Shown piece by piece: positions 12,073-22,740 of a stretch of DNA of 64,000 nucleotides. The notes beneath the pieces are model-generated. The model did not search any database. It was not told the origin of the DNA and was given only the letters and a program-made list of their open reading frames with translations. The first letter of the stretch is position 1. Each line of letters starts with the position of its first letter. The DNA is from Desmodus rotundus. Taxonomy: Eukaryota > Chordata > Mammalia > Chiroptera > Phyllostomidae. The position numbers were made by a program, and so were the translations under genes. Location: NCBI RefSeq assembly GCF_022682495.2, contig NC_071387.1, positions 192,302,143 to 192,366,142 of the forward strand, written 5' to 3'.

Positions 12073-13849
12073 CTCATCATCATAGATTATAGGTATCGAA
12101 ATAAACATTAATGCTTCCTATTAATTCAATGTTTTGCACACTTCCTATGCACTGGGTCAAGCACTCTGCAGGCATTATAACAAGCAGATGACCAAAGTGA
12201 AGCATTGAAAGTGTGAAACTTGGAAGCCCATGCAAGCATGTGATTAGCTGAGTACTCAAAGTTGGCTTTGATTTTGAAGTAGAGTGTTCCCCTCTTCTAG
12301 CGTATTCACTTACGAAGCTTAATGAAATCTCATATTAAGCTGGGAAAATAAACTTTGTTTAGGGCTATGTGATGATTCCAATTACCTCAATCAAAATTAA
12401 AACTACATGTTCTTCAAGATTTCAAAGTCTCTTTTCAAACTTACATCATTTTTTCACATTACTTGACTAAAACTCAAAAACAAAACAAACTCTCACCAAC
12501 TCCCATGTAACATAGTTTATTACAATCTCTGAATCTACTGATTTACCTTTTGTTTAGCCCTAAATTTTCCTTCTATAAATCAACACCCCACCTTCCTTTA
12601 CAAGTCTACTTTAAACACACCTTCCAGGGTAAACTTAAAATAAAAAAAGAAATTCTTTGCTATCACTAGTTTTGTATATGTTTCTGTGATGTTTATTATT
12701 TATTATTTTTATTTCTGTTTCTCTTGTCAACATCATTCTGTTATTTTTACTGTAGCACTACATATATCTAGAACTCTACTATGATTCAATAAATCCTCTA
12801 TAAACAATTTAATAAATCAATGCAACCAAAACAATATCCATACAGATTACTCTTTTGAAGTAGAGGTGTTTCATGATAAATTATTCATATTGAGATTTAT
12901 TAAATTTCATGGACTTTGCAACATTGATACAAAGATCTTCCGGCAAGTGTGCAAGTTACTAGGTTGTATCTGTGACGCTGAAACAATGAATCTGTATAGT
13001 AAATCGACACACTCCAAGTCATAGCATCTCTGCATAACAGATGAGACATATTCACTTAACATTGTTGCCCAAATAATGGGATATAAAATTCTGAAAGGTA
13101 CCATTAAATACTCAATGCAAAGACATCAGAATCATCCTGTAATGTATCCGTTACAGTATCTACCATTTATCATGATCAAGACTATTTTTCTATTTGCCTT
13201 GAATATACATCCCCAAGGTCCTCTTACTACTTAAGGAATACTGCCTTAAATACTTGCAATTCCAATGGAGGAGAGATTTTCTGCTAAACTAATTTGTTAG
13301 AGGCACTCTCCCACTGACTTCCATGCTCCAGAAACTACAGCTATTTGAGGTGTTCAAATTAGTAGTGATTCCGGCCATAATGAGACCACTCAAACCTCAC
13401 AAGGACCACTTGAACCCTAAGGTTCACAGTAGAGAGGTGAAAAGATTTGGGGGTTACATGTCTGGGCTGAAGATAAATACAATACTGGCTGCCTTTTGCA
13501 AATGAAAGTATAAAAATACATATCACATTTAAATACCAACTTTTTGAAAAGTGGATAAGAATTCACATTAATTTGAGTAGACATTAAATTCATGGGAAAG
13601 TTCTAAAAGTCTCTTATTTACCTGCCAGTTTTTATATCCTCATTTTTCTTTTTCCTCAGTGTTGTGATTAGTGAAAATCAACTGCAAGACAGCCACTGTC
13701 TCTTTTCCTGTCTTTTATAGCATATGTTAACTCTGAATGGATATACTGCAGCAAATTCTTAGTGACCAATTAAGAATTTATACCTGGAATAAGTGGCTAC
13801 CACACAGTAGAAATACTGGCAAGTGGAATTTTGTTGTGTAACGTGCATA
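12073..13849. other. Unassigned DNA, possible MIR trace near 12130-12250
   Basis: Mostly unclassified AT-rich sequence. Around 12130-12180 a 'cctatgcactgggtcaagca' phrase resembles the MIR/L2 'tgtgccaggcactg' motif but is too diverged to call. No gene was seen. Confidence 0.5.
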
Positions 13850-14790
13850 ATTTTATTTTTTCTTTGTTAAGTATATTTTATTGATTATGCTATTACAGTT
13901 GTCCTAATTCTTCCCACTTTTCTTTCTTCTGCCCAGTATCTCCATTCCCTCCAGCAATCCTCACCCTTAGTTCACATCCATGGGTCATGCATATAAGTTC
14001 TTTGGCTTCCCCATTTCCTTTACTATTCTTAACACATCCTGTCAATTTTATACCTACTAGTTATGCTTCTTAATCCTTGAACCTTTTCACTAATCCTCCC
14101 CCTCCCCCTCCCAGCTCATAACTCTCTGAATGATCTCCATATCTATGATTCTGTTACTGTTCTAGTTGCTTAGCTTGTTTTTGTTTCTTAGATTCAGTTA
14201 TTAGTAGTTGTGAGTTTGTTGTCATTTTAATGTTCTTAGTTTTGATCTTTTTTCTAAATAAGTCCCTTCAACATTTCATGTAACAATAACTTGGTGACAA
14301 TGAATTCCTTTAGCATTACCTTGTCTGGGAAACATTTTGTCTGCCCTTCCATTCTAAATGATAGCTTTGCTGAATAGAGTAATCAATATTGTAGGTCCTT
14401 GCTTTTCACCCCTTTGAATACTTCTTGCCAGTCTCTTTTAGCCTGAAAAGTTTCTTTAGAGAAACAAGCTGATAGTCTTATGGGAACTCCTTTGTACGTA
14501 ATTCTCCTCTCTTGCTGCTTTTAAGATTCTCTCTTTATTTTTAAATTTTGGCATTTTAATTATGATGTGTCTTGCTGTGGTCCTCTTTCGGTCCAACTTG
14601 TTTGAGACTATGTGAGCTTCCTGGACTTATATGTCTATTTCCTTGGCCAAATTAGGAAAGTTTATTTTCATTAGTTTTAAAAATATTTTTCCAATTTCTT
14701 GCCCTTCTCCTTCTCCTTTTGGTATCCCTATGATTAGGATGCTGACAGTTTTGGAGATACCTCAGAGGCTACTTATATTCTCCTCATTTT

Positions 14791-14834
14791 TTTGAATTCT
14801 TGTTTCTTCTGGGGTTTGAATTCTTGTTTCTTCT
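14791..14834. repeat. Two tandem 20-bp copies inside the HAL1-like element
   Basis: 'tttgaattcttgtttcttct' occurs at 14791-14810 and again, identical, at 14815-14834, separated by gggg. This is a local 24-bp duplication, probably replication slippage after insertion. Confidence 0.95.
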
Positions 14835-15656
14835 TCTTTGTTCTGGCTGAATGCTTATTTCTTCTTTATGTTCTAAATCATTGATTTGAATCCTGGCTTC
14901 CTTCCTTTCACTATTTGTTTCCTATGGATTTTTCTTTACTTCACTTAGCACAGCCTTCATTTCTTTCCTTATCTTTTTTTCCATACTCAGTGATTTTTCT
15001 GAGCATCCTTATCACCAGTGTTTTGAACTCTGCATCTGATAAATTGGCTATCTCCATTTTGCTCAGTTCTTTTTCAGACATTCTGTTCTGTTCCTTCATT
15101 TGGGCCACATTTGTCTCCCCACCTTGGCAGCCTCTCTGTGTTTGTTTCTGTGTATTAGGTAGAACTCTTTAACACCTGTCTTAGAGCACCAGTTAGGTGG
15201 TAAGAAGCTGAGCCTTAGGTATTGATCAGGGTGGGTCAACCCGCTTCACTGCTTTGTGGTGCTGTGTTGGTGGGGAGGGGTCAGAGTAGGGACAATGCTG
15301 GTACCTGACCTCTGGAGGTTTGTATGGTGCTTGTCCCATTTCCAATCACTACACCCACTTCCTGTATGTGACTGGCACCTTTCTAGCTGCTGTCTTGGTA
15401 ATTATTCCCAGGGTGGGTGGATTTGAATTCCTTCTAGGACCAAGAGGGTCCTTTAAACAGAATATCCTGAGAAACTGGAAGTTTCTTCCACAGCCCCAAC
15501 ACCCCACTCCATTTTACAGCCAATAGTTGTGAGGTGCTGGAACCCTGGGCTGCCAGGTCTGGCTTGGAGCTAGGATTATTCGCTCTCAAGGTCCCCCTCC
15601 TGATTTTTATCCACCACATGTGAGAGTTTGATAGTCCGTTGCACCGCCACTGCCAC

Positions 15657-15815
15657 ATGTCTGTGCCGCCCCACATTCCATCTGCCCTGGCTCCCCAACT
15701 CTGACCACCTGTCTGTGCCTCCCCACATTCTCTCTGCCCTGGATCCCTATCTCTGACCACCTGTCTGTGCCCCCCCTCCACATTCTGTCTGCCCTGGCTC
15801 CCCATCTCTGACCAT
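15657..15815. repeat. Three ~52-bp tandem monomers
   Basis: Units at 15657-15708 (52 bp), 15709-15760 (52 bp) and 15761-15815 (55 bp) share a 'tgtctgtgcc..ccacattc', 'tctgccctgg' and 'ctctgacca' order. They sit in the 5' region of the minus-strand HAL1-like element, where promoter monomers are found in some L1 families. Confidence 0.9.
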
Positions 15816-16031
15816 CTGGATGTTGAGGCTTCTTTAAATCTTTGGCTGTTGGACTTCCATATAGTTCAATTTTCTGACAGTCCTGGGTGATTTTTGTTTT
15901 GAGGTTAGTTGTGATTCTTTTTGTGGTTGTGCAAGTAGGTAAAGTGTGTCTACCTACACCTCTATCTTCACTGGAAGCCTGAACTCTGCATCTGATAAAT
16001 TGTTTATAATGAGACTGGCCTGTGATATCTT

Positions 16032-16048
16032 TGTGTGTGTGTGTGTGT
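16032..16048. repeat. (TG)n microsatellite
   Basis: A short uninterrupted TG run. Confidence 0.95.
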
Positions 16049-16309
16049 TTTATCTACCAAGAAGCTAATTTAGAAACTTTTTTTTTCTTGAGAAGTAGCT
16101 CACTGTCAAGCTCCTGCAGCTTAAACTTTCTTTGGAGGTTTCTTTATAGTATGGTGTTGATTTTATTTTAAGTAAAAGCAAATTAATGTAAATATTTACC
16201 AGGCATATCAATAAGTGACCTATATATATTAACAAATAAGGACATATTAAGAAATACTCCTATATATATGTTTACAATGGCCTTAAAATTATACTTAATA
16301 TATTCTCCA

Positions 16310-16905
16310 TAGTTTTTCCTTTTTCAGAATCTCATATAGCTTGAATTATACAGTATGCATAGCCATTTCAGAATAGCTTCTTTAACTTAGTAATATGTGT
16401 TTAAGGTCTTTTTTGACTTCATAGCTCATTTCTTTTTAGCACTAATAATATTTCATTGTCTAGATGTACCACAAGTTATTTATTCACCTACTGAAATATA
16501 TCTATGTGGTTTCCAAGTTTGGACACTTTTCAATAAAGCTGCTATACACATCTGTCTTCAGGTTTTTGTACAGACACAAATTGTCAACTCTTGCACCAAC
16601 ACCAGGGAGCATGATTACTGAATCACGTGACAAGAGTCTGTTTAGTTCATAAGAAACTGCCTCTTTCAAAGTGGCTGCACCATTCTGTGGTCCCACTAGC
16701 AATGCATGAGAGGTTCTGCTGCTCCACATCCTCTGTAGCATTTAGCATTGTATGTGTGTGTTCCAGATTTTAGCCAGTCTGAGTGTGTATAGTGCATTAG
16801 TATTTTAATTAGCTTCATTTTCAAAAAAATTTCAATGAACATAAGTGGGGTGTTTATCAAATAATTTATCCTCATATTTTCTAATACATATAGAGAAAAT
16901 ATTTG
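16310..16905 (-). mobile_element. Old L1 (L1M-type) fragment, ORF2 3' region
   Basis: Antisense L1 landmarks in order: 'tttcattgtctagatgtacc', 'acaagttatttattcaccta', 'aataaagctgctatacacat', 'caccagggagcatgattact', 'aagtggctgcaccattctgt', 'ctgctgctccacatcctctg'. Strongly diverged, clearly older than the 32.5-kb copy. Edges are approximate. Confidence 0.85.
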
Positions 16906-17046
16906 TTTTGTTACTGACATTCTTTATATTGCCCCTACCCTATGCTTAACTTTTTCCCCACTCAATTCAAAAGAAAGTGATAAGAAGGGTTTCTAAAATT
17001 ATATATTGAGAAGTCCATGATAAATGATATATTGCTAAGAATCTCC

Positions 17047-17174
17047 CACAAAGGAGAAAAAAGTAGGAGAAGAAGGGCAGAAAAAAGAGAAGAGAAAGGA
17101 GAAAGAAGAAATTAGAAAGGGAGGGGGGAGGAAGAGGAGGAGAAGGAAGAAAAGAGAAGACAAGGAAAAAGTTT
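17047..17174. repeat. Purine-rich (GA-type) tract
   Basis: About 125 bp of almost uninterrupted A/G on the plus strand, interrupted by only a few pyrimidines. Such tracts can form triplex (H-DNA) structure. No gene lies in it. Confidence 0.9.
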
Positions 17175-17554
17175 TCTATGGTGCAAAAAGTTTAAGGAAA
17201 GAATTTGTAGTTAAGGTGTTCTCCAAGATTTGTAATACACGAGATTCCAATATAGCCAAGGTGCAGATACATTTTACTGCAAGTACACCCAAGACTCCAA
17301 TAATCATCAGCACATAAAAATTTATCTTTGTCAACCATATTCATTTCAAATTCAATAAAAATCATTTTTGTCATAAAAATTACTTAATGGAACATTTTCT
17401 GGAATTGATGATAAGGCAATTCCCTAGATTATTTGTTACCCTCTAATTTTTCTAAGGGTAGTAAAATCTCTTTGAGTCTCTAGCAACTAGCAGATTATAT
17501 GGCCAAGTAGGCATTTAGAAATCTCTTAATCCTTATGCTAAGCTAAATTCAAAA
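17175..17554. other. Unassigned DNA
   Basis: I see no gene or repeat family in this stretch. Confidence 0.5.
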
Positions 17555-17812
17555 GTTACTTCCTCCAGGAAGCTTTTCTAGCCCCATCACACCCTGTCAG
17601 GTCTCCTGTCTTGTGTGTGCATCTTTGTGCTTTGTGTTGTCCTTCCAGAGCCCCTGGTACAACTTCAAACAATGAACAGTGGGACTATTAGCATCACGTT
17701 TCCCTAGCAAATGGGGAGAGGAACCAATTCTGACTTAATAAGCATTGTACTCATAGAAACCAGCCCAGTGCACAGGATTCAATAGGCGTTCAGTAAGAAA
17801 CAGTTACAGATT
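17555..17812 (+). mobile_element. L2 LINE 3' fragment
   Basis: Contains the L2 3'-end phrase for 'cctccaggaagcttttctag', followed by the expected distal elements including a 'caggattcaataggcgttca' segment that corresponds to L2 'gcactcaataaatgttg'. Diverged. Confidence 0.6.
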
Positions 17813-17835
17813 GACTAAAGGCACCGACATTCGGA

Positions 17836-17912
17836 GAAGTGATGCGACTATCCCTGACAGACCCAGCTAATGAGTGACAAGTTTAAGCAAGAGTGCAGGT
17901 TTCAAACACATT
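17836..17912 (-). mobile_element. MIR-like fragment
   Basis: 'gagaagtgatgcgactatcc' and 'cagctaatgagtgacaagtt', ending '..gtgcaggtttcaaac', follow the antisense MIR order (gtgacttgcccaagg, cacacagctagtaagtggc, gatttgaac). Short and diverged. Confidence 0.45.
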
Positions 17913-17954
17913 TCACAAGCTTTTCTTTTAGAATTAAACATATTTTCTACTGAT

Positions 17955-18122
17955 AGGCAGAAGACACTTTTGGCTATTTGAATTTGAATTAGTTAAATTA
18001 AATGTAATAAAAATTTTAGAGCCTTACTCACACTCGCCACATTGTGGCCAATGGCCAGCACACTGAATGGTGCAGAAGGATCGTTTCATCTTTGCAGGAA
18101 GTGCTATTAGACAGCGCTGTGC
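17955..18122. mobile_element. Ancient hAT-like DNA transposon fragment
   Basis: The phrase 'aggaagtgctattagacagc' preceded by 'gccacattgtggccaatggc' matches a common mammalian non-autonomous DNA-transposon repeat ('..agaaagttctattggacagcgctg'). I cannot name the subfamily from memory with certainty. Confidence 0.45.
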
Positions 18123-18169
18123 ACGTTTGCCTCTATCCAAAAAAGACCGTCAGGTAACTTCTCAAAAGA

Positions 18170-18750
18170 AACTTTGCAGGCTAGGAGGGATTGGCAATAA
18201 CTATTCAAACTCATGAAAAGCATGGACCTACAGCCAAGACTGCTCTACCCAGCAAAGATATTGTTTAGAAATGAAGGGAAGATGAAGAACTTCCCAGACA
18301 AGGAAAAAGTAAAAGAGTTCATGATCACCAAACCATTATAATATGAAATGTTAAAAGGACTTATTTAATAAGAAGAAGATCAAAACTATGAACAATAGAA
18401 TGACAATAAATACGTATCTATTAACAATTGAAACTAAAATTTAAACTAAGCAAATAAGAACAGAGAGAGAATCATGGATACAGAAAGTGTTTTGATGGTT
18501 GAAAGATGGGAGAGGGGCATGGGGGAATAAGTGAAGTGAGGGGATTAAGAAGTACAAATAAGTAGTCACGGAATAGCCCTGGGGATGTAAAGTACTGTAC
18601 AGAAAATAGAGTAGCCGAAGACCTTATTCCTACAGCTCACGGACGTGGACAGAGGTGTGGAGATTGCCTGAGGTAGCGGGGGGCTGCTGGGGGGAGGGGG
18701 GCAAAGGGGGAATATTTGGACAACTGTAATAGTATAATCAATAAAATATA
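18170..18750 (+). mobile_element. HAL1-like L1 fragment, ORF1 end plus 3'UTR
   Basis: Sense-orientation counterpart of the 13.9-kb element. The frame at about 18222-18350 reads LQPRLLYPAKILFRN then KMKNFPDKEKVKEFMITKPL before a stop (TAA), matching the L1 ORF1p C-terminal domain (YPAKLSF, then the DFVTTRPAL-like block). Without any ORF2 it passes to a G-rich 3'UTR (18640-18715) and an A-rich tail after 'agtataatcaataaaatata'. 5'-truncated and non-coding. Confidence 0.7.
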
Positions 18751-20548
18751 GTTTACAATGAAAAATGTATACTACAAAAATAATAAATTAGTCTTTTCAT
18801 ACAACTGAAATATTAATTAAATGTACTATAGTGATGTTCCTAGCTTGGAATTCTTTATCTGAAGACAAATATTATTTTTTAAATTTCAAAAACATCACTT
18901 GAGAAGTAAGCTTAAATGCAATAGTCTTTACATAAAGTTTAAAATAATATAAGTACAGTAATGTGAAAAATGACAATAAGCTTCTTATTTATCTGTGCTG
19001 ATGACAGACAGTAAGATATTAGGTCCATTTTGATAAGAGAAATTTAATTAAGACAAATAATGTGACACTGCTTATGTCTACAAAGCACAATGTAAATTGA
19101 AGATCAGGTTAATTTAATCATCATGGATAAGCCAAACAGAAAGGATAGAGAAATGCATAATGACCTCCAATATTATTTTGGGATATGTAAATTAACTCTA
19201 TTATCTGGTTAATAAAAACAATTATTAAAATTAGTACAGGTAAAGCCAAGGGCATTTGGAGAGTGACAAGGTATATTATACAGAAATAAAAATTGACTTC
19301 CCATTGTGGAAAAAAATATGTAACGGAAAACGATAACTCTACATTTTATAAATATCCTTAAAGCGAACTCTGTTTCAAGAAAGTGTTCATAAAAATCAAA
19401 ATTATTATCGAATTTTAAAATATTGTAATGTGGAAATGATTTAATGAGTAGAAATGGGGTTAAGTTTTTTAGGGAATCATGCAGGTTAAGGAAATGATGA
19501 ACAATCGATTTCCCTGCTTTCTACGCTATGAAATTGAGAAGTTCTTTTAACAAATTAAAAACTATTGATCTCAATGAAGGCACCAGAAACATTTTGTCTT
19601 TCAAAATAGAAACATATTATTCTAAAAATAGATCTCAGAGAGCCCTAAATCTTGACTCTATGTAGAATTAGGTGTTTTTGAAAATTGGCCATTGAACATT
19701 CTGTTCAGAAAACAAATATTCAGAAAACCTGGGACTGTCACCAAATTGCATATATGAAATAAGCCTGCAAGAAGGTGACATTCCCCAGAAGTATTGGGGA
19801 TAGTGAGTAGAAGGTTACAATCCCCATGAAATAATCAAAGTTAGATTTTCTGAAGTATTTGATGGGTTCCTAAGTGAGACTTGGACGAGGAATGTCATTT
19901 GGGTGCTTTTAGGGAGCCTGAAGAATCTCTTCATTAATGAACATGAGCTGAAGTTCATGTGGTAGGGAGCTCTCTAAGACAGCTAAATTCTTTTACCCTT
20001 TTCCTATATACATTACAACTTTTAACTGTCACAACTGAGAGACCAACAAAGTAATTATTATTATTACAGTTCTTATTATCTTAGTAGTGTGTACCAACTC
20101 TGCTCAGAAGCTAAGATCCGTATCAGAGAGAAGAGAAATTTTAGTCTGATATTCAAGCTATACACTTGGTTCATAAGAGTAGACTAGCAGATTGGAAGGG
20201 AGAAGGGAATATGTAGAAGGGTACACATCAAAATAGGGGTGACACGAGACAGAAAGCAAATTTAAAACAGTGTTGTTCATGGGAATTTCTTTCAGATGCC
20301 ACAGATCATAGAAAAAGCTCCACAAAGGAGTGGGAACTCAGTTGTTCCTTGCACCATAGAGTAAATGAGAAACTCAAGCATAAACTAACATGCAACTTAA
20401 TGTACATTTGATTCAAATTACTGACTGTTAATGCAAGATGCTGGGAAAGGTATTCACCACTAAGTGTGACAACCACTGTCCCTTTAAAGTGGGACATTGT
20501 TATCCCTTTGAACCTCTTCTTTCTCCCAGTCAATTGTAGCCTATAAAT
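18751..20548. other. Unassigned AT-rich DNA
   Basis: No gene or clearly classifiable repeat. The short minus frame at 20306-20533 has no homology that I recognise. Confidence 0.55.
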
Positions 20549-21030
20549 TTTATTAGTTTTCCATTGCTGCTGTAACAGACTACCCCCAAGAGTGTGTAAA
20601 ACAACACAAATTTCTTATCTTACAGTTGTGGCTGTCAGAATTCCAAAATCAGTTTCACCTGACTAAAATCAAGGTATTACCAGAACCGTGTTCCTTCAGG
20701 AAGCTCTGGGAGCTAAACCAATCTGCTACCTTGAACTCTTCCAGCTTCCACAGAGGGTTCCCTTTCCTTGGTTTGTGTTCCCCTCATCACTCCAGACTTC
20801 GTTTCCATCCTCCAGTTACCTTCTCTGACTCCGACCCTCTGACTGGCTCTTACTAGGGCATTTGCGATGATACGGAGTCAACCTGGAAAATTCAGCATAG
20901 TCCCCCTAACTCAGTATCCTTCAATTAAACACATCTGCAAAATCCCTTTTGCCCTGTGTGGTTCAATATCTACAAGTTATAGGGAATAGGACTGGAATAT
21001 TTGGGGGAGGGGCATTACTTAGCCTGCCCA
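20549..21030 (-). mobile_element. MaLR (MLT1-like) LTR
   Basis: Antisense LTR running from its 3' end ('tattagttttccattgctgc', 'tgtaacagactaccccc..') through 'aacacaaatttcttatctta', 'tctgactccgaccctctgac', 'taaacacatctgcaaaatcc' and 'ggggcattacttagcctgcc', which corresponds to the LTR 5' end. Roughly 480 bp, close to full length for MLT1. Confidence 0.8.
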
Positions 21031-21988
21031 AAAAGGTGCCTTAGTAAAATATGTGTCGTTTTAGTGGGTACAGCTACAAGAATGCAAGTCCTGTGAGCAG
21101 GGCGCAGGTTGGATTTCAGGTGATGCTTCACCCTCCTGGCCACCTGCTTCTTTGCAGGACAAAAAGAACACAATCATCTACAGTCTACCATTCACTGTGT
21201 GATTGGTTTGACAATATCTTCTACCAGCTCCAAAATATACCTGTAAATACTTGTGAATATACATATTTAATTCTTCTTCTTTCTTTCCATGCCCCATCGT
21301 GAGATCATTGATAGCAAATTGTTTGTTGGAAAGCTGGTTTTAAAGCTAATATGCTGACACATTTATCTGAAAGTACTTTCCAGAAGGTAACTGTATGACC
21401 TTTCATTGACAGCACTTTGGGTATGCACCAGATACACAATTGCGAAAGTGGAAGGCCGCATGCTTAAAAATGTACAAAATTGCTTAAAACCTTTTTTTAC
21501 ATTCTTTTAATCCTTTAATTGAAAATTTTGATTCTATTAACCTGAAATGGTCAATGGCCTTAATTTGGAAAACATTCTCTTTTTAAAATCATTTGAACTG
21601 AACATTATTAGATTAAGAATTTTTTTTACTTTCTTCCATTTATTAACCAGAACCCATGTAATTGTTAGTAAAATCATAAGCATATATAACTTTTATGTTT
21701 CATTATTTTTACTCTACTGTAATTCAGATGGTGAAAAGAAAATGTAAGGGAATATATAAAATTTCAGATAGTAATTAAAACGTGAATGTTTGTCACTGCT
21801 TTAATTAAAAATTAATGTTCTCTAAAACATTTCATTTCACTCATTAATACCTTCAGAATATTATCAGTAGATTAGTTTAAGAGATGAAAACTCCCACCTA
21901 ATTTAAGGTTCTAAGAAAATCAACTTGTCTGCTACAGTGAATGAAATCATGGCTACTATGACAAAAGATGATGTGTTATAGGTTTTAC
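21031..21988. other. Unassigned DNA
   Basis: Nothing I can classify. Frames at 21051-21302 and 21547-21747 are unsupported. Confidence 0.55.
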
Positions 21989-22740
21989 TCATGATCCTGT
22001 TGTCAGTGAAAAATGAGTTCTTGCAAAGTCACAAGGAAAAGAATTTGATAAGACCCACATGGAAAGAGGAGGTCCCATTGTAAATTTTACTAATGGTATA
22101 AAATTAAGGGGGTTCCACTCCTGACTTCCAAATGCCCCAACTTTGTCCTTCTCATCATAGAAAAAGTCCAAACTTGTCCTCAGCAGAGCCAAAGCAAAAG
22201 CCAGCATGTAGAATTTCTGCTCCATGTTTAAGTCCAGTCCAGTCCAGCATCCAGCTAACTTAGCATGTGTTTTCAGCTGCAGTCCTTTGCTGTGCTGAGG
22301 TATTCAGGCTCCCTCCTGGAGCCTGTGTGTGGATTCCACATGGCCATGGGCCACGTAGCTGCTAGGACCATGTGGCTATGTTCAGAGGACACGTGCTAGT
22401 ACACTGGGTGAGTATGGGCCCAGAGAGAGACAGAGAGACAGAGACAGAGAGACAGAGACAGAGAGATTGTTTCTGTTTTCCCCTAAGACTATCTATCTCA
22501 GGCTTGAGAAAGACCAGAAGCTTTTCAAAAGAACCACCTCCCAGTTAGATTGGCAGTCCTATGTGGTCCAACATCTACCCCCCCGCCCCTGGCAATCCGG
22601 TACTGGAGGGGGAAAGGGGAGTGTCCATCCTCTTGATGGAGTGATGCTGTGATCCCCTGGGGTGTGAAGCTGTAGCTTCTGGGCAAAGCAAGCAGGTTTA
22701 TATTCCCCAGTTTATTAAACTCAATGTCTAAGTCCCTTTG
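21989..22740. other. GC-richer, possibly LTR-derived block
   Basis: Base composition rises here relative to both flanks. The stretch has an 'agtccagtccagtccag' triplet of 5-mers at about 22234, a CCATG/CATGG-rich stretch, a GA/CA microsatellite and 'ccagtttattaaactcaatg' carrying an ATTAAA near 22713. This organisation resembles a retroviral LTR, but I could not find matching TSDs or TG..CA ends. A 78-codon minus frame (21989-22225) begins MEQKFYMLAFALALL and looks like a hydrophobic leader, but has no other support. Confidence 0.3.
22419..22466. repeat. (AGAGAC)n-type microsatellite
   Basis: Interrupted AGAGACAG units ('gacagagagacagagacaga'). Confidence 0.95.

Larger units (their letters stand above)
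13850..15979 (-). mobile_element. HAL1-like L1 element, near full length
   Basis: Antisense L1-related element of about 2.1 kb. From the plus-strand left: a T-rich tail (13850-13866), a C-rich 3'UTR antisense ('ccctcccagctcataactct'), then ORF1-derived sequence, then a GC-richer 5' region with three ~52-bp monomers, ending near 'cactggaagcct'. On the minus strand, 14340-14375 reads ...SAKLSFR..., matching the YPAKLSF motif of the L1 ORF1p C-terminal domain. The ORF1-like part joins the 3'UTR with no ORF2 between, which is the half-L1 (HAL1) layout. Stops and frameshifts make it non-coding. The HAL1 name is inferred from architecture, and a deletion derivative of a full L1 is the alternative. 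Confidence 0.65.

Noticed and set aside
15657..15815. CRISPR-like array
   Set aside because: The three units are contiguous imperfect monomers without spacers, inside an L1-related element of a eukaryotic genome.
21989..22225. Small secreted protein gene (signal-peptide-like minus frame)
   Set aside because: Hydrophobic start only. There is no splice structure, no family resemblance, and it lies in a possible LTR-derived block.
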